From Opisthorchis felineus (taxonomy: Eukaryota; Platyhelminthes; Trematoda; Opisthorchiida; Opisthorchiidae), in the NCBI GenBank assembly GCA_004794785.1, contig SJOL01002753.1:92501-156500 (forward strand): a stretch of 64,000 nt of DNA, written 5' to 3'. Shown piece by piece: positions 23,701 through 37,600 of the stretch. A program made the translations under genes and the position numbers. Within the stretch, counting starts at the first letter, position 1. Each line of letters opens with the position of its first letter. The notes beneath the pieces are model-generated. The model searched no databases. It saw only the letters and a program-made list of their open reading frames with translations, and was not told the DNA's origin.

Positions 23701-26700
23701 AATTGGTGTATTGTACTGCATTACCTTTGAGTGGCCAAGATGAATGTGTTTAATCATGATTCTAATAAATGTCCAGTCTTAGAACCAAGATAAAATTGGG
23801 CTAGTTGTCAGCGCTGGTCAGTTCATTGGTGTTGGGCAGGTCGCTTTATTACTGAATGCCTTGTCATACAAAATACTATTTTTATCCAAATATACGGTTA
23901 GAGATATCGCCTAAAGTAAACTGTACTTCGCTTTCCTTTGCATAACCTCTGTAGAGTTCCCAACAATCAGATTGCCTTTCGACAACAATTGGCTTTGACT
24001 ATAGGACGGATCGTCTTATGGCCTCCAACATGATGTAGTAGAAGGGATGATCCTCCTCATTAAGCATCTTTAACTATATCTCTGCTTGGATGCAGAAGGT
24101 ATGCAGAGAGTTACGATGACGCGGATGTTCAAGTTGGTATCATCCGGTAATATGTTTGGCCAAGTGCGCACCTGGATAGTCTCCAGTCTATTTTTTCGAG
24201 GTGAAGTAATACGCTTCCTAACTCAAATTGGCAATCGTAACTTGTGAGGATAGATTTATCCATATGCTCGATGGAATATAAGATAGTGATGTCCTTAGAA
24301 GATCCTGAGTCCAAACTGGCAGTCAAGTTGTTTTACCCTGGTTCCCACATCTTAGGTGGGATCACAAGAGGGGGATTACCTCAGCTAACAATAGGCTTTG
24401 CAGCGGACGCACAGGTCTATCAAGCTCCCGACCTTTGTGTACCGCCTTATGGATGAGACCTGATCAATGTTCCGATTCTATATATTGAGTGGCCACCAGC
24501 CAAACAATCCTGGTTTGTTCGTTGCAAAATTTCTAATGTAGTAAGTGTGTATGAGGAGAATTCTCTATACCCAAACTGTACTTTGAATGTTGCAACTTTC
24601 CGACATCCAATAAAGTGTTCATCAGGGCGTACAGCTGAGTCATTCAGCGATCTCAGAATGTCAAAGTATGAAGTACCAATATACTTGGTATAAAAATTAT
24701 TTATCCTACATCGTCATTAGGCACTTCTTCGATGATTTGTTACCGCACGTCATGATGAAACCTGAAACGGCTAAAAATATGGACCAAAATGTTGTTGAGA
24801 ATGATGATGATAATGGGCGACTGCTGAGTTTGGCATGAGCCGGTAGCATGATTTATCATGATTCGCCTCAAAGTCAGAACACTCCTGTTGTCTCTCTCTA
24901 ACATATTTTATCATAAAGAGTGCAAGTGTCGTGTAATGTCAACGGAGTCATTTTTACGGCTCGCTAATGCGAGTTAAAATGGGGGAAAGCGACTTTACTA
25001 GATGGCAAAATGTTGCAAGGATGGGAGACCCAAAAACTGTACAGGGGAAAGTTGAACATCCCCAATGCCTTATGAAACAACCAAAAGGTAAGGTCAAGTG
25101 TCTCGAGCCGGGTTAACTCGCCGGGTTAAACTCCTCATAGCTTCCATAATGTTGCCAGGCTATCCTGCGACCAAACCAGGTCATAATTACTCCAGTCTGC
25201 TTACAGCGCTACTTGTGAGAAAATGGTCTGCACTTGTGTTAAGAATGCAAGACATTTTTCGGAGAAGTAACAGTGACGGCGTAAAAGAATTTATTACTTG
25301 ACCATTTTCGCACCCAATAATCCTTTTTTAGTTTTATTTTCTCCCCATTATTTTATCTCCAAACCTTGCACGCAGAAATGCTTTATGTAAGTGTTCATTT
25401 TACGCTGTTGGGCAATCACGCAATCGTCTCACTACCCTGGCCAAATGTGAGAACTTTTTGTTGATATTTCCTTACCATTTGTATACGTTAGGGTGGTTAT
25501 TCCCCGTAGAACTATCTGTAATAACGTGAGCGACCTATGAGATGTATAAGGATAAAAAATGCTGACGTACGATTCACCAAAATATGTACCAAGGGAAATA
25601 AACTAGGAGTAAACATGAAAACCTCTCCGCCACATCTAATAGATGCACACAGTATAACACCACTCAGGTGAACACGAAAGATACAGAAGCTGAATCATTC
25701 AAATTACCGCCTCAAACAATGAAACATCTCGATCACAAATGCATTTTCTTGGTGGGCAAGAGAGAAATCAGTGGACAAGGTGGCACCTCCAGCGGAATAA
25801 TCACTTCAGTGCATTAATTCAGCTAGTCTCTGTTCCACACGTGGATCAGGTAGCACTAGTTGTATGTAGTCATGAGAAATTGATATTAACTCATGAGGTT
25901 GAGGATAGTGTATTTTCCGTGGTCTATGGCTACAGCAGTCAAGATGCATGATAGACGGGATCAGCGTAGCCACCGTCCACGTCACGTATGCTTATCAGGT
26001 GACGTTAGAGACATAAACGAGGAAAGTTCATCAATATCAATATAACATAAAAACAGCGTCGGTGGTTCTGATTCCGGCTTTTTTTTAATCCTATTCGAAA
26101 TTTCCGGAGCAATATCCCACAACTACTCGGTCAGAACCAGTAGTGCGGTGTTATTCTATAATGCACGCTTTGACAAGATCAAGTGGAAGCGATCAGTCTA
26201 GACAACTGGAGAGCTGTAGAGTATGGCTCCACACATAGTTGAATTAGTTTCTACTCTTGTTTGTTTTATACCTGCGTTTTGAAGGATATCCTGATGGAAA
26301 CTGTGTTCTTGCCTGATGCCGTTGCCTATTACGACTGAGGCTGAGAAAGTTAAGTGGACCACAATAATTCCCACCAAAACGACGGGAAACATCGCCTCAT
26401 GGGGGAGGATTTCCTTCGCGCCTAGTTGTTTATTACTGGATTCCCTTTAGAAGAAACTCCGCACACGACGTACTTTCCCATAAGACCTCAGGTTGTGTCC
26501 TTTGTATGCTGAGAATAGCGTCTTTCACGCGAAATCTCCAGAAATGCCAAGATGACTGAGTGATAGGCCTGTTGTTGAGTCAGATAAAGAAACGGCAGTG
26601 GTATCCAAAGTGGGTTTCGCCTAGCAAGTAGTACCAAATAAAGACGACATCCTTATCTGACTGTGGTTGAGTAAGCTCGGTCCCAGTGAATGGCGAGTTA

Positions 26701-27949
26701 TGCTCGAAACTAATTTGTCTGGGTCCATCGGCGCTGGCTCAATAATGCCCGACGAAATTACACAAAATCCGCCTTCCTGCCACTTATATGCCTTTCTTGG
26801 ATGACACTTTTGAGGCTCCGGACTGTTCTTGAATTGGTCGCTCCTACCCTTTTGCGCAGGGTGCTTTGGTCGAGCAGTTGATACTGAGCATCATTCAGCT
26901 GACAAAGTTTTGACGCGTTTGTTTACGGTGTTCATCGTATAAGTTCAATGATAGCAGTGAAGATCCCAGGCTAGTTAGGTATTCAGGAAATAATTTGCTG
27001 AGTAAACGTGATATGATAAGGATGTTAGATCCCAGAAATTCGATGAATTGGTGGTCGGCAAAAGTAAAGTGGATTGAACCCAAAGGAGTAACAACACCAT
27101 AGAAGTATTCAGTATCACTAAGTGTGAAGTTGGCAACAAACCAAATGTGAGTTGCAGCATTTAGGACATGGGACACCAAATTCAGAAACGACCGAGTGAA
27201 GAAGAGACTGTCACTCGTCCATTCACTAGATCGGTTTAGCTTTCTTTTGCCTCGATAAGAATGCAACAACTCTCGGCAGAATTCATCCTACGTTATGATT
27301 CTACTTAGTTCGCTAAATGTTCTACCTAACAGGAATTTAATATTACGTTGCGTGCAGTGGCGTCAAAATTTGTGTATTCAATCGCATGTTTTATAAAATC
27401 AGGAAAGTCACTGTTCCTGCTTTTTAATTCCATCACTGACACATTATTGGGGATGGAGATTTTAAGCAAGCAGATTCTACTGAACCTGTGTATAATTCTT
27501 TCGTTTGGGCAAATTGTTATCAGCGTAGAATGACAACTAATTAACCTTAGTTTCACTTGCGCTGTCAGATGTGTCTGGTACAGCTTCACCTCAGATAATA
27601 TCTGTTTGAAAACGCTAGGCAGGCTAGTCTTCGGACGAGAGCGGGGTGACAAAACAGGCAGCAGTAGCTAAGTAGTCGTGGGTACGGTAAATCAGCAAGC
27701 GTTTTTCACTCAGCTTTGGGTGGGCACTCCTTGTTTAACTACTTGATGTTTCCTCCGCATTTCTTTCTTCATTGTCTGAGGTTTGGCATCCGGGGACTTC
27801 ACTTATGATATTGGATGATTTACTTGGTAAACTACAACATGCGTAGTGAAAACAAGGTTGAAACAATCGGTTCCGCGAACGAGAATGAATTGAAATAATA
27901 CCGTGAAATCCGGCAGACAAAGAAAGTAAAAAAACAACTTTGTTTTTAC
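20791..27949. other. Unassigned non-coding sequence
   Basis: Seven kilobases without a recognised element. The longest frames (119 codons minus at 22,241-22,600; 124 codons minus at 26,895-27,269; 108 codons minus at 27,326-27,652) match no family known to me and have no paired splice signals that extend them. Ancient repeats too diverged to see by eye could be present. Confidence 0.5.
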
Positions 27950-28108
27950 TAAAATACTCAGCTGAGTCCCAGTTTAATCTCTCGTTTATGATATTCTTCA
28001 AATGAATATGCTGCACAGCGGTCACCTTCTGTTTCATTAGGGACGATATCTGAGGTATCGCAGTTCATCATCGAGACGGGCCACCATTCATAAGATTTTT
28101 GAGTGTAG
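27950..28108 (+). repeat. R1 dispersed repeat
   Basis: Reads GAGTCCCAGTTTAATCTCTC, TTATGATATTCTTCAAATGA, ATGCTGCACAGCGGTCACCT, GGTATCGCAGT and CATTCATAAGATTTTTGAG. These are the R1 blocks in the same order as at 40.9-41.1 kb, with considerable divergence. Confidence 0.6.
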
Positions 28109-28195
28109 TTCGTGAATTGTGTATAATTACGATTCAAGTGGAACCTAAGGTTGATGTAAAATCGAAAAGCTTCTAGCTGGTGAGACACAGGAAGG

Positions 28196-28262
28196 TATAA
28201 ATTGGCCGTGGGTTGTCGAGGAGATTTCAGCAACCTTATAAATAATGTGTTTCAGGATACTG
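28196..28262 (-). repeat. R1 dispersed repeat, 3' tail in inverted orientation
   Basis: The reverse complement gives TTATAAGGTTGCTGAAATCT then CGACAACCCACGGCCAATT, the R1 tail. It faces the plus-strand copy that ends 90 bases upstream, so the two form a tail-to-tail inverted pair. Confidence 0.6.
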
Positions 28263-28802
28263 TGGATTATTTTGGCATTTTGGTCGAACGTTTCGGCTCC
28301 ACTGCGCCAGTAGTACTAGAAATTCAATGTCCCTCTCATTGTAGAAAAACAAACAAGAGGAAATCAGTCAAAACTGATTGCCGCCTGGGACCGTCGTCTT
28401 ACAAATTTGAGAAGGAGACTGTATGCCTGAGTCTACGTTGGTTCTCCTGAACAAGGATTACTCAGAAAGAAGGATTTACTTGGTGACCTCTGGTCAAAAA
28501 ATCCTGTTTGCTCACCGCTCTGACACACACCGCCTCACCTGCCACATTTCTTTTAAAATATTGTGAAGTGCTTAGGCGAGTCAAGTGATTGCTGACAATC
28601 TCTCTTAGAGCTAACGAAACCAAGACCATTCTAGTAAGGACACTTGCTATCACTGACGGAAATAATTTCCATGGGAAGAAAGACCGGAACATTACATCAT
28701 GAACGCTGCCTTGTCAGCCCCACCAATTCAAGTTTTGGTCTAAATTTTCATAGAATTTAATTGCAAACCATTTTAGTTTTAAGGAAAAATTAGTGCACCC
28801 TC

Positions 28803-29139
28803 AGCATGCTTTTGCTCTCACAACCGGGGAGTTGTACGCACTGTTGGCTTCCTCGATTATGCCATTTTTCAACATCTCTGGGATTTGTTTATGAACCTCC
28901 TCCCGTAGGTGGAGCGGCAGTGAACGGGGGCCGTAAGGTTTAGGGCATTCGGACGAGAGGGGAATTTCGTGTTCAGTCCACGAGCAGAAGCCAAACTGAT
29001 CTTCATCGCCTGTGAACAGTTCGGAGTATTCCTCGACCACGGACTGTACTGACGGCACATTACAAGACGGATCTACCATACTGCAGTAGCACTGATCTAT
29101 AATTGTTTGGTCGCAGCACAGCTTCATAAGATAGTGCAT
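28803..29139 (-). pseudogene. Ty3/gypsy polymerase fragment: protease-RT linker and RT N-terminus
   Basis: An uninterrupted 112-codon minus-strand frame. Its C-terminal two thirds read VVEEYSELFTGDEDQFGF, then EHEIPLS, YGPRSLPLHLREEVHKQI, EMLKNGIIEEANSAYNSPVV. This is the standard start of Ty3/gypsy reverse transcriptases: an amphipathic lead-in, a P.R..P..LREEV...I block, then the LK.GIIE.S.S.Y.SPVV block. After SPVV the similarity stops, so RT motifs with the catalytic Asp residues are absent. It is a truncated fragment. It is unrelated in position and apparently in subtype to the element at 61-64 kb. Confidence 0.75.
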
Positions 29140-31301
29140 ATTCCAAGCTCGGTCTTTTCAGTTTAAGAAACACTTCAAGTATCCGGAGTTTGGGTTTGTG
29201 TCCAATGTAAATTAATAAAGTGCCGATTGCGCACTAAAGTTGTCGCACAATTGGACCCGAAGAATTTTAAATTCAGCCCTCTGCGTTTCGTTGACGAGTG
29301 ATGCTAGTAGTGCCTGGTACCTTGGAGGTGCCCTTTCAACTTCTAATTCCTGAGGAAACAAACTGCATATGTGCGACAGGCTTTCTGCTGCCTGGTACCG
29401 AAATTGTTGACCCTATCATTGAATGTGCGCAGCCTACTCAGTTCCGCAAAGTGTTTCGATCAGCCTTACATAATAGTACAGCAACATGAAGCTATATCTC
29501 ATCATTCCTTCCTTGATCGTGCTGGTTCCCATAAGGCGACCAAGTGATTTTTGGTTGTAGCAAAACCTTTCCATAGTAATGAACAGTAGCTGTAGATAGT
29601 ATGAATGATTCAGCCTTCTGATGATTTAGATCTTGCCATAATTTTTCAAAAGACCAAAAGACCAAACAGCCCCAAGGTATAACCACTTTCCCCTAAGAGC
29701 GGACCTCTTCTGAAAGAAAGCTACTTGTTGAAACTGCAGACATAACCTCATACACTAAACCAAAGTTAAAAAACGCCTACTTAAAATGGCTTCTTAAAGC
29801 GTATTTCAAGGAACTATCTCGCCATCTACGGTGACCATCTGAGATAATCAACCAAAGTTGTCTTTTCTTAAGACTCTTTTGTTGAAGTGTGCTTCAACGA
29901 ACCAAAAACAAGCAATCTTTTCTGTAAGGATGTCTTCAGCAGGAAAACCATTTTGCAAATTACCTGCCATGAAAGGCCCCCTTTTGGTCAGTCCTTGAGA
30001 GTGCCTGTTCTAAGACAGGCTACTGAATCTTCAAAAGATCAATTAAAATAGGTTACTTCTGAGAGATATCTCTATGAACTACTTTTACGAGATGGATCTT
30101 TTTCGAATCTCGAGGAGTAATCTTTCCGGAAACCCAGGAACTACCGGGATGAAGGTTTGAACAGAACATCTTGACGTCATCCGAATGACAATTTCCACAC
30201 TTAGTTTATGTAAGTGGTGGCATTAGATTCGGTGTTATAAATTAAGCACTCCTCAAAAGTGACTACTAACGATGAGCTTCTGAGGTCTCCAGGTGTGAGT
30301 ACACTGCTTAGAAGACATTCCTTTCGTTCGGTTCTTTTGTAAGATTCACGAAAATAGAGACGATTAGAGTGGTTCCACGCAGATGAAAAAACTCACCAGA
30401 TGACCCCATCCCTCGGGAAATAAACTTGATTGTAACGTGGAAAGTCAGAAGGGTACTGAGCTTTGAAATGTAAGGAAATCTAGCGCGAAGAGCTTGCATC
30501 TTGGTCTTTACTGGGAGAGGAATTCGCGTTTGGATGACGCGTGAGTAGTTAGAGTAGTAACGCCTGGTAAAAGTTAGATGTGGTCTCCCTTGAGGTACTA
30601 ATCCAAATCTCTCGCGGATTTTACCATAACAGTCGCAACTGAGAGGACATCCGCCGTGGGTGAGCATACCAGAATGACTACCGTGCATTTCTTTGTGAAT
30701 TTTCTTGAGAGAACAACGTTTGTGCCAGGAGGCTCAGCGTAGTTGGACCCGCTGCCACTTAAAGAAGAGAGGAATAAATTACTACTGGATAAAAGGAAAC
30801 CACTAATGTCGGAAAATAAGGAAAATTTATCTATGGGTTGCAATGGCTCTAAATGATTTTTTGTTAACCTGTGCCATTACAGGCAAACTCAGAAATGACG
30901 TAGTGAACAGACGTCATTCACCAAGTATGAAGTGCTTCAGTTTTTATGTAATTCTCAAGTCAAATGATAGATCTAGGTCCCGAGCAAATGCTCTGAAAGT
31001 AGCAAATGACAAATGAACAAAAGCACTGATTGTCTTAGCTGCAATGGTAGAAAGATACACGATGGTGTTGCAGCTCCAAGCACTAGTGCTTTCCAACTAG
31101 AGTGTGATTCGCACACGTGTTGGATAAACTTTTCCAACCGAAAGTGACGGAAATATTAAAGAGTCGTGGCAAACATTAGAAACCTTTGTGCAAAAAAATT
31201 ACGCACATCATGAGGTTCACTCGATTTTAAAGACCGATTACAGATAGCTGAATTTGTCGAAGAAGTTTTGGAAATTTCCGTAAAGATTTCTAAGAGTATA
31301 C
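29140..31301. other. Unassigned non-coding sequence
   Basis: No recognised feature. A 63-codon plus-strand frame (29,298-29,489) and a 126-codon minus-strand frame (30,308-30,688) carry no motif that I know. Confidence 0.5.
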
Positions 31302-31350
31302 GATTTATAAGATTTATATATATAAGATTTATAAGATTTATAAGATTTCT
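31302..31350. repeat. ATAAGATTT minisatellite
   Basis: Five units of a 9-10 base motif (GATTTATAA) with a TATATA interruption after the second unit. Confidence 0.8.
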
Positions 31351-34300
31351 ATTCCTACAAAGCTCCTTCGTCCTAGTCGGGGCTCCTTAAATTGTCACTG
31401 TGTTAGATTCGATCGCAATATACTCCGGCTCCCATTACATTCTGGCCAGCAAATTGACTGGCTAGGAGTTTTGTCGAGCTTTCAGCCAAAATGCGTCCGT
31501 CGTTGCCGTCCTTTGTACACAGAAATAAAACTGTGCTGTTTATTTTCCTGAATCTTTCATGTTACGAAGTGTGTCACAGAACTTCCCGCCTAGAATTTGC
31601 TATGCCTTGGAACACGTGAACTGGTCGAAGCTCTGTTGACAACTGCCACTCTGGTAACTGATACACAGATTACTGCACCGATCCAGCCGAGGATCTGGGG
31701 TTAAATTCTGTGGTTCAGTTCACTGGTAGGACAAAATCGCTTCAAGCTCTAGGTTTGGGCCAGTAGAATTACCGGTGTTTCAGTAACCCCAGACCTGTAG
31801 CGTAGCTGTAGTAATCTAGGATTACGAAAAAAGACTTAGGGTGCCAGCTAATTGCTTCCAAAGGCTTATAAACTAGTTTGACAAATCTGAGACACTCAGT
31901 TCAACAGGAATTCTACCCTTTCGCAGTTTTTATGAATTTACTCTAGGTCCAAAACACCTCGGGTTAAATCTTTCACATTCGCATCTGTCCACCTGAACAC
32001 CAAAACGAACCATGCCGCTTTGCATTAAAACGTTGGGAGCAAATGTATACCGGCTCTTCCTATCTGGTCGGTTTGAATAGACTGAGCATAGCTCTTGAAC
32101 GCAGTAAGATATCCAAATAAGTTGAACTGATTCTAGATGCATGCGTAGAGCTCAATCAGAATATGTTTATAATCTAGTTAAATGTTTCAAATGGCTTCAC
32201 AAAACTTTGGTTTAAACCCACTCAACCACACGTCGTTTAGAGTATTTTTAGCAATCGAATAGAGAGTGAATCAACTAGTTTTGAAGGCCTCTTTCTTCTT
32301 TTCAGATAAAGAGGGCGAAACCATTTTGAAGCACTGAATGCCGACCTCGTCATTTTACCAATAGTGATGCAGTGAGCTATATGACGGCTGCTAGATACAG
32401 ACCATTTGGTGGCCAGTGCAAACGGAATCCGTTGGAGCTCAGATGTTGCAGAAGTGTGTTTAGCTGTTGATATATCAAGCACGATGGGACTACTATGGAT
32501 GTTCAAAACAGTATGTATTTATATGCCAAATTTGTCCTATTTATTCCACATAATGGTGATAAACTAACAACGCGACTTCCGTGGGGTCATTATTGGTCGA
32601 ATGATAGTCAGGCAAATGAGCAGCCCAGAAGCTGGCTGTGAAAATTTGTAGTATCTTACCAATAAGGCAGCTGGGTCCAACCATTTACGAACTTAAAGTA
32701 TATATATATCATTAGACCGCGGCCGCTATTTAACCAAGGAAAACTCATCTCAATAATGTGCAGGACATTAGCGCAGCCAAATTAACCAGGGTTGAGTTGA
32801 CTGACTGCAAGGTAGACGTGCATATCGTAGTCTGACGAAGCTTTAGTGATCTAATGACATCCCCAACGCACCACCAGTATTACAGTGCAACGCAACACCC
32901 ACAATACTAGATCAATAGGCAGTCTGAAATCGTCCAATGCAGTTATTGTTTTATTGGAATTATCTTCTTTAATCCAGGACGAATTCGAAGACGTTCCGTT
33001 TAGGTACTGGATCGATCATCTGGGTTTGGATTTACGTCATCCAAGAAAATTGCTTTGTATTCTAAGTCTACTCGCCTGCTGATGAGTCGTGAGCACATGT
33101 GCTGATTTGCCTATGTCTGGGTTGCCTCCAAGGTACCCCTGAGTGCAAGCTGTCCAAATTGGTTGTGTACACGTGCACAGCTGGATGGCAGTCCTTGCAA
33201 ATGACTTTACAAACTTGGAGTCGGTGATTCGCCATAGGAAGGTATGCTGATAGGTAGGCGAACCGCCGAATCGGTCGCTTGTTTCCGTAGAGTGAGATTG
33301 CTTATGCAACGGCCGGACCGTGGTGAATATGGTGCAGGCAGGCTTTGGCAAATCAATTAATCATCTTTTGGTTGGTCTGGTGGCTTTCCATCCTTTCCCC
33401 AAGGTCCCACTCGGGAATTGCACGGTATCAGAATGAAGCTGTTTCGTGCAACACACGATTCGTCTAGCCGACTATAATGAAACTTGGATTGCGCGTGTAA
33501 GGCGATGTTACGCACATCCATAAAAACACAAATCCCCACCCTAATGCAGGAGAAAGTTGCAAAAGTTTAACTGAATGTATGAAACACAATGTGACTTTGT
33601 TGGATGTCACTGACACTTCATTTTATGAGCTAAACTGGAAGGTTGTCCATATTCGAAGTGATAAAGAGATAAGGTAAACAGGTAAGCTGATATCACAGTC
33701 ATCCACACGTAGTCCCCGATGCTTTACGTAAAAATGAAAGGTCTTCATACAGGGTCATGATCCGGAAAAAACATAACTAAGGAATGAGTAACTATGAACT
33801 GGAATGAGACCTACATGGTAGGACTTTTCCAGTTACATCGGTAGGAGGTGTATACATTCTTAAATGTCATCGGTTTGGTGGAGTTTACAACGGCATACTA
33901 CAACATCCAGGCCTAAAGCCCTGTACGTAACAGCGCATACTTGTCGTTCTACCTTACTCCACTATCCATTTGGGGTGAGAATACAGTTGTATGCGCGATC
34001 ATCTGCATTACTGAGTCTGTAAAACGCATTCTTTCGTCCTCCAAGAAACAGTATAAGCTGAATTTTGCTACTCCAACAAGGTGCACAGCTCGCCGAGAAA
34101 GCGGACCTAGGTTGCCTGATGGATACCATCTCGAATATTCTTTATCTAACGTTTTAAGCTACCAGGCTTTTCTCCGCGATTATTCACCTGCCTAAGTGTC
34201 GCAGTACAATGGTGAGTTCGTGCTTACAATGAACATCAATTTAGTTCTGCGCTGACTCTAGCCAGAACCTCTAACTCCCATGTTCGCCGTTTGTACATGG

Positions 34301-34591
34301 GATCAAGTAGTGTTATTTTCAGGTGACTGCGGTTTGATATTCACCATTTCAGTTCGTTATCTGGCTGTGATAAATGCAGGAGTGGAGTTAGGCGGCCCAA
34401 TGACAAAGCAACCTTGGGTTGGTGTATGGTTTCAAAGTACACGTTTTTTGGCGTGACTATATTACAACAGATCCTCAGGGAACCAGTCAACCCCGTATCA
34501 ATAAAATTGTGCAAATATTCAATTCACACTCATGTGCTTTCGAATCTTTTGGCGAGATGGAATTATGATAACTGTTGCATTTTTCTCGTAG
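31351..34591. other. Unassigned non-coding sequence with one R2 fragment
   Basis: Contains an R2 copy at 32,660-32,690 next to a short TATATATATA run (32,700). Otherwise only short overlapping frames, including a 104-codon minus-strand frame at 33,037-33,351 with no known motif. Confidence 0.5.
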
Positions 34592-34630
34592 GGCACAGGC
34601 AAGAAAAACGGTCACGTACAATTGGTTTAG
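34592..34630 (+). other. Candidate 39-nt micro-exon
   Basis: A pyrimidine-rich acceptor (GCATTTTTCTCGTAG) and a strong donor (GTAAGTTTTC) bracket 39 bases. One frame is open, giving HRQEKRSRTIGL with one partial codon at each end; 39 is a multiple of three. Micro-exons are known in flatworms. No neighbouring exon was found, so chance is quite possible. Confidence 0.2.
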
Positions 34631-37600
34631 GTAAGTTTTCGTGAAAGTCCTTTGGGACGACTTGCCAAACTTTGGGAAACCCTGAGATATGTCTGCCAAT
34701 TTCAGTGTACGACGCCTAATTTGGTTGCTCGTTTTTGCTGCAAGTGGTTTGGGTATAATCTCATTGGATCCGCATACTCCCCAATCCAGCTGGACAATTT
34801 CATTGGAACGTCAAGAGTCTATTTTAATTTTCTGTTTTGTGGGATTTAATCAGTTGAATCTGCTGAAAAAAGGGTAGAAACAGTTTAGCCTTTAGACGTA
34901 AGAAAATCTTACCGGAGCATTCTTGTTTCAATGTAGTTGTTGTGCCGTGTGACGAATGGGGACTACATTTCCAAGGCCAGCCTCTTATTTTTCACTGGGC
35001 ACTCTAGTGCTTTCCTGTTTCAAATGAGTCCATTAAGTTTGAAAACCTCAATGAGGTAATAACGACTCCGGAATAATTTGACAATTTCAGATCCATGGCA
35101 CGTTTCTACTAAAGACTGCCGATACATGTTTTTGCTCGCTGAGCCGCGCTGTGTTGAGGAAGTTTTCTACAGACACCACGTCAAAAACCAGTTCGATAAC
35201 ACTAGCATCCTCAATGGTACGAGCTACCGAAATTTTTCAAAGGCTGCCTTGTGTTACATAAAAATCCATTTCCCGTACGATGATAGGAATCATCTGAAAA
35301 CTGAGCATCCATAATATTTTCAGTAGGCCTATAACTTTCCAAACTTTTGTCATATACCGTAGTCCCTGCCTCCTGCTCCGCATATCATTCACCAGTAAAG
35401 AGTGCGACTGAAGGTGCACAGCTCATTGACGGGGTCAACCAGTGGCTGGGTGCTGAGAGTGAATGCGTCTGGTGCTTATTGTTGCCTGATACCAATTTGC
35501 CACGGGTGCGTTTTCTGATTGGTACGTGTAGTTACTGTGAAATACGAAGGATCATCATTCAATTTTGGTATGTCAGTCAGTCCCAGAAACAGATGCCAAC
35601 CCCTTACTGCTGAAAGCTTAAAGAGATACCAAACAAAATCTCAGGTTTCTACATTTTTCGATTGGTCTTGTTTTCAAGTGAATGTACAGGCACGTTAGGA
35701 GAGGTTAACTAGAAGTTTGATAGTATGGTATATTGGTGAACACAGCAGGAAAGATTGGTGGGTTCTTTTTTAAAATAAGATTTCATGCACATAGGTTTCA
35801 TTGAACTCTGCGTTTTGCTACGCTGCGTCAGAAACGCTAGATATTTTGTCCTACCAGTAACGTGGATATTCCTTGATATTTCTTATGGCGTTCTGAAGGC
35901 AGGGAAGTGACATATAAGCTGCTATCACAAAGAAGCATGCGCTTCTCTGAATTTCACTAAATCTGGCTGTTTTTACTTAGGATATCTCAGTTGCCTTACT
36001 GAAGTCACTGCTTACGTAGTGCAACTAAATAGTAGATTGCGCCTGTCACTTCCTTCGATATTACGAACTCCACAGAGGTTTTCCTAGCAAATTGAAATGG
36101 CCATTTAAGAATAACTTTGGGCCTGTTTACATTTAAATTTATTTTACACATTGCCATTGCAAATAAGTACTTCGCTGGCGTGCCAACCACAACATTTTTC
36201 GCCGACATTTGTGGACTTCCACGAAACGAATTCCCTATTCCTGTCAAGTACCACCTCTGTGTATAACCGGAGAGGTGACTAATAGTGACAAAAAATGTGA
36301 AGCCCACCGCCGTGTTTTTAAAGGAAGGGTACCTCTTCAATTATTCAAAATAACATGACTCCAGTTTGAACTCTCAAAACATTTAAAAAGTACTCCGAAT
36401 GGCAAGAGCGCGATTCTTACTAGAGCTGACTAACCTCTGTGAAAATGTCAACTAGCGACACAGACTAAGGCAAGGCTCTTCTACACTAATCAGGTGGATC
36501 CATATCGTTTCAGCAAACAATACAGGTGTTTAATATTTTGACGTATTCAAAACGGGGCCGTCGATACGTCTCGTGTAATGAGCATTTCCGGTGATGCATT
36601 GATTATCGAGCAGCAGTTTGCTTAACCTTCGTTAGTTTTCGTATGTTGAAGTTGAGCTTGTGGATTCCTCAACAGAACTCTCTAGGATATATCTCCTCTG
36701 CTCTGGTTGGTTTTGCCAGCCTGTGTGAACTTGGGTCTGCTGAAGCATTGAGTGTCACTGATGTTGTCAGTCAAATGCTTCCCGTAAACTTGAGTGCGTT
36801 ACCTGAGTTTCGGAACTACTTTCTTGAATACACGAAAACATTGAGGAATGTTATTTGGAATCTTTAATTGTGTGACACACTATACCATGAGTGAATTTAA
36901 GTGAATTATTATTTATCCAGATTTAACCTACGCCGGTCGGATCTCATATTTGTTACAAAACGTAGATACTGGTAAGTGGTCACGTGGGATGTTCACTACG
37001 CTAACCTATCACATGAGGATTTAGAACTCATCGAGCTGATGGTTTGCATGCATATCTTAATTTTGATAGGGGCTGGTCGTGATCAACATCCAGCAGGAGT
37101 ATCACAAGCTGCGCTCCGCTAAATCCACGAGATATACTGAATACTTATATACTGGACAGTTCCTCCCTTTGTTGTTTGATGATAGCCACTGCAATTCATT
37201 CTTTTTTCAAATTGCAAGGTGTGATGACCACGTCGCCACAGTTGCCATAAAGGCAAATGTACTGGCCAATTCCAAGGCAAGATGACGCGATCAGAACAAA
37301 AGTAAACTCAACCTCCTCTTCTTACCGCCGAAAGTTGTCGCAACATATTCAAAGCACTCACGTGTACACAGTCTGGATAGATGGTGATCATTTGTTTACA
37401 AAACAGTGTTTGAGACGAAAACTGCCACCGTTTGTTTACTGGCAGCTTGTTTACGTGTCTACACTGACGATTTACCACACTGTATGTAGTTGCGCTGATG
37501 GCTGCTTGGGGATGTTCCAAAAAATGATAATAGTAAGCCAAAAATACAATTGTATTGAGGACTGAATATATCGCGATGGTTGTCCAAGTTAGACGACGTT

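Noticed and set aside
29298..29489. 63-codon plus-strand frame as the protease of the 28.8 kb Ty3/gypsy fragment
   Set aside because: It is on the opposite strand to the RT fragment and lacks a DTG/DSG triad.
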